NCBI GenBank assembly: GCA_964577175.1
Contig: CAZNYC010000008.1
Coordinates: 1-54,023, forward strand
Length of the DNA stretch: 54,023 nt
Reading direction: 5' to 3'
DNA from: BS750m-G62 sp964577175
GTDB taxonomy: Bacteria; Planctomycetota; Phycisphaerae; FEN-1346
The position numbers and the translations under genes are program-made. The first letter of the stretch is position 1. The number at the start of each line of letters is the position of its first letter. Under the pieces are notes generated by a model, which was not told the DNA's origin, did not search any database, and saw only the letters and a program-made list of their open reading frames with translations. Shown here in pieces: positions 24,801 through 31,022 of this stretch.

Positions 24801-26878
24801 GTAACCGAGTGATTACTCGCGTGGGGCAGGTTCCCGGCCCGCCTGCGCCGACGCCCAATGGCGACGTCCGTAGCCGGACTCGTGAAAGTTCGGGATCAGA
24901 AGTCTTCCGACTTCTGCTACAAGAAGACTGGTTCCGCTCGGACATGCGGATGATGGCCTTGAACCCCTACGCGCCTCTGTGGCCCTACGTCCGGAATCTG
25001 GATCTTCTCGAAGGCCGAGTGCGAGGCGTCGAGGATGCCGCCGCCGAAAATACAGAACAGGATACGGCCGAGGCGCCGGCGGCAGCGCGTCGGGAGGCGA
25101 TGCAGTTGCAGTTGCTGGCCTTCGACCGCCGATTGGCTCGCGTCACAAGCATGGACCGTATTGGTGCTGCCGAAAAGGCCTTAGCGCGTGATCTGATCGG
25201 GCTGGAAACGAGCCTGGCTTTGGGCCCCGAGATCGCCGTGAACCCACCGTCGTTCTACGCGGAGAGGATACGGACGTTTGATTCCGCCGGCATGGGTAGC
25301 CGAAGTCGTGAGACGCCGGGCGAGTCTGAGGGCGACCGACTTCTCACGAATTCGGCTGCGAGCCAACATCTGCTGGAACTCTGCCCGATTCACACCGACG
25401 CTCTGTCCATGGACGATCCGGGCGTGGCCGCTTTGCCGCGGGCGCAGCGGTGGCTCGTCGCACGCGATCCCGTGGCCGCTCTGGTTGAGACGGCGAATGC
25501 CATGCAAGCAGAGGAATCGGCCTTCGATGATCTCCATACGTCGCTGGCAGCCGGCGAAGACCCGGCGAGCGACATTGCCCAATTGCTCAACCGTACTCGA
25601 CGCGACCTCGACCGCATCGAGGTGTTGCTCATGCTGCTTCGTCTTCAACTCGCCTATGCGCCGCAGCATGTTCCCGAATTGGAGGCACGCGAAGTCTTGT
25701 TTCTTATACTCCGGCAGTCGCTCGGCCGTTACGCGGTACGCGGCGGCCGTGCCGTCCGTTCGCTCGACTTGATGAGCCGCAAGACGCTGTCGGCCGCGGA
25801 CCTCACCACCGCCACGACCGATATCTCCGCATTGGGTCGCCGGCACCGAGCGCTGCGGGAAGGCATTCAGCAATCGGCCGCGCGGCTGCGCGAAGGTAAA
25901 CTCGTGGACCAAGAGACCCGTGACAGATACCCGTTGCTTGACACGTTCCGAAGGACCGAAGCGTTCGCTGAAGCCGCTCGGCGATCGCCGGCGGCCGACG
26001 AGCCCAGGGCCGTTGCCGAACAGTTTCTGGCCGACTTCCCGGAAGCCGCGTCGATCTTCCTCGTCCGTCGCCGGGGCATACTGGAAGAGGTCCGCGAGCC
26101 GCTCGAACGTTGCCGCCGTGAGTTGAACGCAGACGCGCCCGATGCCTCGGCCTACCGGTCCGCCGTGGAACAAGCCCGGAAATCCTTGGCCGGTTTCCGC
26201 AACATATTGGGCCTGGTCACAGCCGCACAGCCTAAAGAACGCGAGGGAGAAAACGGAAACCCGAAGCGTGTGCGAGCGACACACCGTTTGCCGCCGCAAC
26301 TGGCGGCAACCCTCGAGTCGCTTGACCGCCAGGTTCGCAACCTGGATATCGACCCGGGCACCGCCACGGCCACGGAAGTCCGGGTTTGCCTGTTCGCACT
26401 GGGCGACATCTTACAGGCCCTCCAGCGGGCGTTGGGCACACTCGATGCTGCCGCTGGACAAACGGAATTCGTGACCACCGCCTTTACCGGCGGCCCCGAC
26501 AACACCTGGGCCGATGCCAACCGCAAGAGCGCCAATCGCACGCGCAGCCGAATCGCCGCTTTGGCTCGCCATGCCAACGAAGCGGTAGTGGGGGGCATCC
26601 TGGGCGGACTGGAGGGGCCGGACGATACGGCGGCGTCGGGCACCGCCGTCGCTTGGAGCCGCCTCCTCTACCGCCTCGTCCGGTCGCCACTGACCGGCCC
26701 CGTGGTCATCAAAACGAAGGGAGGCGGTCGGGATACCGCGGCGGAGCCGCTGGTGGCGTGGCTGCTCGAAGAACTCGACCAGGCTGAAAGCGAAGCAAGA
26801 CGCAAGGGAAACCTGAAACACTACTCGGAGCGCACTCTCGAATGGATCCGATCCTTGAAAGACTTTCTCAGATATTGA
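21854..26878 (+). CDS. Very large DUF4175-like membrane protein with long helical C-terminal region
   Basis: A 1674-residue protein starting 21 bp after the VWA-like gene. Two membrane segments sit at about 28-50 and 65-88, then a cytoplasmic helix (AYELEDRLPLDAVERYVTLAEL) and a third segment at about 155-175 (LALAVVAVYGVLLIPAGY). A periplasmic beta-rich part follows (about 190-560; VTPTEAVIGKGGEIVVQA, ITPPGYTNLP, VRVVIRARDAAGNDGM). This is the DUF4175/TIGR02302-like layout. The rest is a long mainly helical region with many Glu/Arg-rich helices. Three REP-like elements are translated within it, at about 254-275, 1006-1023 and 1148-1169. The last codons overlap the next start (TGATG). Its role is unknown; it is a regular member of planctomycete MoxR operons. 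Confidence 0.75.
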   Translation: MPSFLRQLPKPVARQLRAFYRRKRLYELLRVVLSVVTVYLLCALVVMHVDRFLFLEPSTRLLLTRGAHAVGVLVAVILFGGFLLRRISARRLAYELEDRLPLDAVERYVTLAELADAPETARLSEVGSSLLERLREETADYSSRFRAGRLVRDRRLKPAAGLALAVVAVYGVLLIPAGYQFPLMIQRFVDPRADLSKPSFVRIEVTPTEAVIGKGGEIVVQARTHGEMPAVVRWLYDFFDAGPDRCYLTLEEERSRTRTSSGGHLEDRILTNSATSEKPSNPAGEVHEMNRIQRNLFVFSRTDLQDSFQFRVRCADGETAVHSADVAAQPKITDAQMTITPPGYTNLPQRAVQDTQGTVQLYPGSHVSLEFSTDQPVAERRILLSSGETVEPEWDAPARTGRYAFEFEDDLELAVEVVNQRGFRNVDPVRLALRSLQDQKPVIVLNHPTGDMVSVPGELVPLEFEVEDDLGVCEVVVQYVLNPDQSADNPIKEIPVELPTQKRGAQKAAVSTMLDLDEIGAVPADTVRVVIRARDAAGNDGMSRAIAIRVEAFARGENERRRLEILDFLAGALRSAAADTAPDDPAAIAPAAYDTILESADRISLEIGSAPSLTSLLERLELEVHFTDEPQYKEDARMIAGIVRAAAMAAPEQPHRDILSKLGEQTLHDLTVYRRLKNLTWRVFGLGYELDSVREKIEDIQTHRQSALQARRELAADYLAGITRAVEKDPSYQDLLKRKADIGKEVVRIQRKIREESQGDEPPFSNPGGLPRIQPPPGRGQESAAVRQLRAELSTLAAEASTLDEALENRLAEIREQAAADDPDTAASLNEHIGAETLARAASRAVSEATTKQVPAEKAAAQVAAGLLDSIERGADPLVETLNRRTALYLATVESVGASLLALAETEKPLDEQACRDAQGELVSAVYRIVRKDDPLPRRVLACNQVFKHLRTLRELLIPLLPQYATFEQEARGKLREEFEGARNRVITRVGQVPGPPAPTPNGDVRSRTRESSGSEVFRLLLQEDWFRSDMRMMALNPYAPLWPYVRNLDLLEGRVRGVEDAAAENTEQDTAEAPAAARREAMQLQLLAFDRRLARVTSMDRIGAAEKALARDLIGLETSLALGPEIAVNPPSFYAERIRTFDSAGMGSRSRETPGESEGDRLLTNSAASQHLLELCPIHTDALSMDDPGVAALPRAQRWLVARDPVAALVETANAMQAEESAFDDLHTSLAAGEDPASDIAQLLNRTRRDLDRIEVLLMLLRLQLAYAPQHVPELEAREVLFLILRQSLGRYAVRGGRAVRSLDLMSRKTLSAADLTTATTDISALGRRHRALREGIQQSAARLREGKLVDQETRDRYPLLDTFRRTEAFAEAARRSPAADEPRAVAEQFLADFPEAASIFLVRRRGILEEVREPLERCRRELNADAPDASAYRSAVEQARKSLAGFRNILGLVTAAQPKEREGENGNPKRVRATHRLPPQLAATLESLDRQVRNLDIDPGTATATEVRVCLFALGDILQALQRALGTLDAAAGQTEFVTTAFTGGPDNTWADANRKSANRTRSRIAALARHANEAVVGGILGGLEGPDDTAASGTAVAWSRLLYRLVRSPLTGPVVIKTKGGGRDTAAEPLVAWLLEELDQAESEARRKGNLKHYSERTLEWIRSLKDFLRY
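22614..22677. repeat. REP-like doublet, copy 4 (inside the DUF4175-like gene)
   Basis: Arm 1 (22614-22637): GTAG, CCGAACTC, loop GTAC, GAGTTCGG, perfect. Spacer 16 bp. Arm 2 (22654-22677): CCGAATTC, TCAC, GAATTCGG, CTAC, perfect. It is translated as RSRTRTSSGGHLEDRILTNS followed by ATS, between YLTLEEE and EKPSNPAGEV, in an exposed loop of the periplasmic region. Confidence 0.9.
24870..24920. repeat. REP-like doublet, copy 5 (inside the DUF4175-like gene)
   Basis: Arm 1 (24870-24893): GTAG, CCGGACTC, GTGA, AAGTTCGG, with one wobble and one mismatch. Spacer 3 bp. Arm 2 (24897-24920): CAGAAGTC, TTCC, GACTTCTG, CTAC, perfect. The length of 51 bp is a multiple of three. It is translated as RSRTRESSGSEVFRLLLQ between a proline-rich linker and EDWFRSDMRM. 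Confidence 0.85.
25296..25359. repeat. REP-like doublet, copy 6 (inside the DUF4175-like gene)
   Basis: Arm 1 (25296-25319): GTAG, CCGAAGTC, GTGA, GACGCCGG, with stem mismatches. Spacer 16 bp. Arm 2 (25336-25359): CCGACTTC, TCAC, GAATTCGG, CTGC, one mismatch. Translated as GSRSRETPGESEGDRLLTNS followed by AAS, between helical stretches. The damaged stem suggests an older copy. Confidence 0.8.
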
Positions 26879-28080
26879 TGGGCACGATGATCGTGCTCCT
26901 GGCGGGGGCATCTCCGGCGCCCGCCGCCGGGCGGACCGCCGACGCCGCGACCGAAGCGGGCCTGGCCTGGCTGGCCGAGCATCAGATCAAAGAAGGCCCT
27001 GACGCCGGCGCCTGGCCGACCAGCCGGCCCCAGTATCAGCCAGCCATGGCGGGCTTCGCCGGTCTTGCCTTCCTGGCCAACGGTTATCAACCCGGCCAGG
27101 GCGAGTACGGCCCGGTGATCGACCGGGCAATGCAGTTCGTGATGGGGTCGATGGATGCCGAAGGATATCTCGGGCAAGGCGACCCATCGGGGATGTATAT
27201 CCATGCCATCTGCACGCTGTTCGGTTTGTCTTATCTGGGCGCCTCGCCCGATCCGGCGCGGGAGGCCGAGTTGGCCGGGTGGTGCCGCCGCGGCTTACAG
27301 GTGATCATCGACGCGCAAGCCGTCCCCCGGTCCGCCATGGCGCAGGGCGGGTGGCGTTACACTCCCGATACGACGGAATCGGACCTTTCGGTCACGTCGT
27401 GGCAGATGCTCGTCCTGCACGCCGCCCGCCAGTGCGGCTACCGGATCGAACCTTCCGTGACCGACGCCGCTTTGGCCTACATCAACCGGGCATACACCGA
27501 GGTGGAGGTGAAAGAGTCGGCGACCAGGGACGGGGAGCCACGTAGCCGAAGTCGTGAGACTTCGGTTGACGCCCCCCCCGGGGAGGACGGCCGCCCCGAT
27601 AAGTCGCCGGATCAGGATTCTCCGAACGCTCGCGAGTCCGGCTACGTCGTTGCGGGCTTCGTCTACCGTCCTGGCGTGAGCGTCAAACCCGAACCGAGTG
27701 CCACGGGCGTGGCGGTCTTCATCAAGAGCCTGTTCGAGAAAGAGGCGGACGACAAGGTGCGCCAGTCGCTGGCTTTTCTGCGAGAATTCCCGCCGTCCTG
27801 GGGCGGCCGGCAGTACGGCGGGTACTACTACTTCGCCCTCTTCTATATCAGCCAAGGGATGTTCCAGGTCGGAGGCCAAACCTGGGAGGACTACCGCGAT
27901 AAGGTCGCCGACATCTTGATCGAGCAGCAGAACGGCGACGGCAGTTGGCCGTTCCCACCCGACAACCGTCCCCAGAGCCGCCTGACCGGCGACTGCTATC
28001 CTACGTCGCTGGCCGTCCTGGTCCTCTCGCTGGAGAAACAGTATCTTCCGATGTACCAACGCCAAAAGCGCTTCTTCTAG
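26878..28080 (+). CDS. Secreted alpha/alpha-toroid protein (squalene cyclase / prenyltransferase-repeat fold)
   Basis: I choose ATG 26878, which overlaps the previous stop (TGATG) and begins directly with a signal peptide (MGTMIVLLAGASPAPAAG), over the in-frame ATG 26842 further upstream. The 400-residue product shows repeats typical of the terpenoid-cyclase toroid: ATEAGLAWLAEHQ, AMAGFAGLAFLANGY, IDRAMQFVMGSMDAEGYLG, GGWRYTPDTTESDLSVTSWQ, YGGYYYFALFYISQGMFQ and QQNGDGSWPF. The DxDD/DCTAE cyclase motifs are absent, so it is unlikely to be a terpene cyclase. Such proteins are frequent neighbours of planctomycete MoxR operons, with unknown function. Residues about 222-256 are an inserted REP-encoded segment. 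Nine bp downstream begins a truncated gene. Confidence 0.78.
   Translation: MGTMIVLLAGASPAPAAGRTADAATEAGLAWLAEHQIKEGPDAGAWPTSRPQYQPAMAGFAGLAFLANGYQPGQGEYGPVIDRAMQFVMGSMDAEGYLGQGDPSGMYIHAICTLFGLSYLGASPDPAREAELAGWCRRGLQVIIDAQAVPRSAMAQGGWRYTPDTTESDLSVTSWQMLVLHAARQCGYRIEPSVTDAALAYINRAYTEVEVKESATRDGEPRSRSRETSVDAPPGEDGRPDKSPDQDSPNARESGYVVAGFVYRPGVSVKPEPSATGVAVFIKSLFEKEADDKVRQSLAFLREFPPSWGGRQYGGYYYFALFYISQGMFQVGGQTWEDYRDKVADILIEQQNGDGSWPFPPDNRPQSRLTGDCYPTSLAVLVLSLEKQYLPMYQRQKRFF
27542..27645. repeat. REP-like doublet, copy 7 (inside the toroid gene, long spacer)
   Basis: Arm 1 (27542-27565): GTAG, CCGAAGTC, GTGA, GACTTCGG, perfect. The spacer is 56 bp, the longest here, with a C-run and G-run. Arm 2 (27622-27645): CCGAACGC, TCGC, GAGTCCGG, CTAC, degenerate. 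Translated as RSRSRETSVDA...ARESGY, splitting two toroid repeats in a loop. Confidence 0.82.
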
Positions 28081-28089
28081 GACCTCTCA

Positions 28090-28312
28090 ATGCGACGACT
28101 TTCAACGACAATGACCGTAGCGTTGACACTCCCGCTTCTGCTGCCGGCCGCGGCGCGCGCAGAGCCGCATCGCCGTCAACGCCGCGGGAACGGTGCTGGA
28201 CGGCGAGGGCTGGAACGACAGCGCCCGCGGCCCGCGCGTGCTCTCGCTGGGCATGCCGGCGAACCATCGCGGCTGGGACCCGATGCGGAACGCCGAAGGG
28301 CGGCACGTGGAC
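28090..28312 (+). pseudogene. Truncated and frameshifted secreted protein at the end of the MoxR operon
   Basis: ATG 28090 begins a convincing signal peptide (MRRLSTTMTVALTLPLLL..., about 24 residues, ending AARA). Immediately after it, near 28165, the coding frame must shift by one base to continue as SRIAVNAAGTVLDGEGWNDS, then GPRVLSLGMPANHRGWDPMR, a stretch with strongly G/C-biased third positions. Coding potential on the plus strand ends near 28310, exactly where a minus-strand gene becomes convincing. The full-length family is not recognised. The gene was presumably the last member of the operon and has lost most of its length. Confidence 0.55.
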
Positions 28313-28648
28313 GGTTTTCTCCGCCTGGTGGTCATAGATCATCGCCAGCGTGCGGTCGGGGACGTTAATCTCCAGATGCACGACGTCGGTTTCCAGCCTG
28401 GCGGCAGCACGCACGCGGAATGTTTCTACGCCCTTGGGGACGTAGAAATACCAGTTGCGGGCGCCGCCGACTTCCAGCGTGAATCGGCGCCACGCCTCGC
28501 CCAGCGACGGGCAGGGCATCCACTGCGCCACGTCGGCCTTTGCCGCCGGTATGGACGGGAGGCCCGGCAGCGTCGCCACGAGCACGGCCGCAAGAACAGC
28601 CGCAGGAGTCCTCTGGTCACTGACCGTGCGGGGAAAGTGATTGCTCAT
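28313..28648 (-). pseudogene. Secreted protein, N-terminal piece only, at the end of the ECF operon
   Basis: From ATG 28648, with GGAGGAA 6 bases upstream, the minus strand encodes a signal peptide (about 1-37) and a beta-type domain: SLGEAWRRFTLEVGGARNWY, FYVPKGVETFRVRAAARLET, then VNVPDRTLAMIYDHQ-like sequence to EKTVHVPP. After that, near 28315, the frame stays open to 28001 but becomes low-complexity antisense of the plus-strand genes. The first part looks like the N-terminal domain of a larger exported protein. It begins 16 bp after the DUF6259-like gene, so it was the next gene of that operon before truncation. If the long frame is translated, the tail is meaningless. Confidence 0.55.
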
Positions 28649-28664
28649 ATTGTTCCTCCAGCCG

Positions 28665-30992
28665 TCACTGGCGCGCCTGCAACTCCCAGGCCGTCACGGT
28701 TCCGGCGGGCAGATTCAGTGTCTCCTTAAGCGTCCGGCCGACCTGCTCGATCTCGCCGCGCCCCTCGGCGGTGACGACGGTCCGGCGCAGGCGATTGGCG
28801 TCGAGCCCGTAGTCGGCGGCGTCGAAGGCGATTTCGGCCTCGACGTCTTCCATGCCGACGTTGGCGAAGAGGAAGACGACCTTACCGTCTTCGGGGAGGC
28901 GCCAGGTCCCGGTCTGCACGGCCGACAGAGTGACCGGCCACTCGCCGCGCCATTGCCAGTCGGCCGTGACCCGGGGGATCTTGCCGCCGGGCTTCAGCGG
29001 CCGGGCCATCTCGCCGGCGTAGAAGTAGCGCCGCAGGTGGTGGCGCAGGCGGACGGCGCTGCGGAAGAGCGGGCCGTTGACTTTGTCGTTGGCGATGTTC
29101 GGGCCGAGCCACCCGATCTGCTCGCCGAAGACCAACTCCTGGCCGATCTTCATCCGGTTGGCCAGGTCCTTTGTCGGCCCGCCGCGGTAGGCGCGGCCGA
29201 ACATCTGGATGGCCCCACCGTAAATGACCGGGAAGGCCGGCACCATGCCCTCATACTGCCAGTGCCAGGTGAGGTAGGCGTCGAACAGATCCACGAAGAC
29301 CTCGCCGTTGCACTCGGTCGTGAGCACGCGGTCCTCTGGCATCTGCTGCCGGATGCCTTCGATCATCTCGCGATAGCCCTCGACCCACCAGTGCCCGCCG
29401 CCCAGCGGATGGCCGTGGTCGGCGTCGAAGCACAGCGGGGGTGCGGCGGCCGCCACCTGGTCCAAGTAGACGGCGTGGGTGCCGTAGTGCTTCAGAAGTC
29501 GCAGCACGATGCTTTTGACTTTCTGCTGCCACAACTCCCTGGTGGCGCACATGGGGGCCAGCCTGATCGGCGTGCCGTCCTCGTACTTGCCGCCGTATTG
29601 CTCGGTGTAGGGCTCGCCGTCGGGCCCCTTCGTGGCGGCCGGCAGGGCAACCTTCGTAAACTGCCAATCCTCCTGTTCCTTATCGAGAGTGTCCCACAAG
29701 CGGCCGTTCATGTAGGGCATGACGTGGACGGCGTTGTCCTGTAGCGTCTCGACGTTTTCGCGGAAGCCCTCCTCGGGCGGGAAGTAGTGCGGATAGTCGT
29801 TGTCGAACGGGATGCTGTGCCAGCCATACCAATGGTGCCCCACCGGCAGGCCGAGGGAGTCGGCCAGGTTCGCCGGCCCCATCCCGCCGCCGCCGATGGT
29901 CCAGGCGCAGAGTTCGCGGAGCCAGCGCGGGCTGTCGGCGCGGCCCTGGTGGGTGAGTTTCGGGAACCAGTCGGCCTCGGCGCGCACAAAGTCGCGGTAG
30001 AAGACGGCGGCGTCGTACCAGTCGCCGCGCATCAACTTCCACACCGCCTGGCCGGGCAGCTCGTAGTCGTTGCCCGCCCGGCTCATGTTCGGTACGGGAA
30101 CGTCCCACGTGAGTATGACCCGCGGCCGGTCGGGTGTGCTGCTGGCAGCCAAGTCCTTGGTGGCCCCGTGCGGGTCGTGGATGGCGATGTAGAGGCCGCT
30201 ACCGCCCTGCTCGTCGTAGGCAGCCATGAAGGGCATCGGTGCCATCCAGCCGCCCGGGTACGTCCCCCCGTATTGGAAATCGGTGCCCCACACGTTCCCT
30301 TGGACCTCGCCCGGGCCGCGGGGGATGAGCAGATTCGGAGCGTCGCCGGGCCGTCGCAGGGCAAACTGCGGGAAGCGTGCCCGCCAGAGCGTCCACTCCT
30401 CGGAGTCGTTCTCGGCCTTCATGTTCCAGCGGACTGCCGACGCCTCCTCATCAGCGAAGGCCTTCAATTCCACGCGCAGCCGCTCCGGTCCCCTCTCGCT
30501 GCGCCCCGCCCAGCGCACGAGGAACCCTGCCGGCGTCTTCCGCGCGGTCACCTCCTCCCAGCCGTCGGTCGCGGCAAGCCTGACATCTCCCTCCTTGCCG
30601 ATCCGCCGCAGGGTGAGCCGGAAGAGCGGCAGTGGCGCCTCCGCCAGCAGGTCGTTGCCGTGTGCGAGATCCACCACCGCCAGCAGGTCCACCCCGTCGC
30701 CGGTTGTCTCCAGGGCCAGTCCCAGTTCCCCAACGGGTACCAGGAGCATGCTGCCGCGCACGTCGCCCTCGATCAGGGCCCGTACGTCCTCGTCCCGCCC
30801 GGTGCCCCGCAGCCGCTCGGCCGCGGCCAGGCGCAGCAGGGCCTGGGCACGCTTTTCGGGCGGCGCGCCGTTCGCGGCGGACCGTGCCTCGGCCATGCGG
30901 GCCCCGACGTCCTCCGGCGCAGCGAAAACCGGGGAGGCCGCCAAAAGCATGGGTAGAACCAGCGCCACGGTTTTCGCCAATATGAGGTTCAT
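28665..30992 (-). CDS. Secreted DUF6259-like putative glycoside hydrolase
   Basis: A 775-residue protein from ATG 30992 with GAGGAG upstream. Signal peptide about 1-24. Residues about 60-300 form an N-terminal beta-sandwich (MLLVPVGELGLALETTGDGV; SGLYIAIHDPHGATKDLA). A barrel follows: WTIGGGGMGPANLADSLGL, HHWYGWHSIPFDNDYPHYFP, VMPYMNGRLWD, AVYLDQVAAA (Asp about 512), DRVLTTECNGE (Glu about 559). A C-terminal beta-domain closes the protein. This order fits the DUF6259 family, thought to be a glycosidase clan member; the Asp and Glu named are candidate catalytic residues. The substrate is unknown. It is fourth in the ECF operon, 30 bp after the SGNH hydrolase. Confidence 0.78.
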   Translation of the reverse strand: MNLILAKTVALVLPMLLAASPVFAAPEDVGARMAEARSAANGAPPEKRAQALLRLAAAERLRGTGRDEDVRALIEGDVRGSMLLVPVGELGLALETTGDGVDLLAVVDLAHGNDLLAEAPLPLFRLTLRRIGKEGDVRLAATDGWEEVTARKTPAGFLVRWAGRSERGPERLRVELKAFADEEASAVRWNMKAENDSEEWTLWRARFPQFALRRPGDAPNLLIPRGPGEVQGNVWGTDFQYGGTYPGGWMAPMPFMAAYDEQGGSGLYIAIHDPHGATKDLAASSTPDRPRVILTWDVPVPNMSRAGNDYELPGQAVWKLMRGDWYDAAVFYRDFVRAEADWFPKLTHQGRADSPRWLRELCAWTIGGGGMGPANLADSLGLPVGHHWYGWHSIPFDNDYPHYFPPEEGFRENVETLQDNAVHVMPYMNGRLWDTLDKEQEDWQFTKVALPAATKGPDGEPYTEQYGGKYEDGTPIRLAPMCATRELWQQKVKSIVLRLLKHYGTHAVYLDQVAAAAPPLCFDADHGHPLGGGHWWVEGYREMIEGIRQQMPEDRVLTTECNGEVFVDLFDAYLTWHWQYEGMVPAFPVIYGGAIQMFGRAYRGGPTKDLANRMKIGQELVFGEQIGWLGPNIANDKVNGPLFRSAVRLRHHLRRYFYAGEMARPLKPGGKIPRVTADWQWRGEWPVTLSAVQTGTWRLPEDGKVVFLFANVGMEDVEAEIAFDAADYGLDANRLRRTVVTAEGRGEIEQVGRTLKETLNLPAGTVTAWELQARQ

Positions 30993-31022
30993 CCTGCTAT
31001 CTCCTCTGGGCAGATATTGCGC

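Noticed and set aside
26262..26290. Small inverted repeat GTGTG...CACAC in the DUF4175-like gene
   Set aside because: The stem is only 5 bp, lacks the GTAG head, and does not match the REP-like family.
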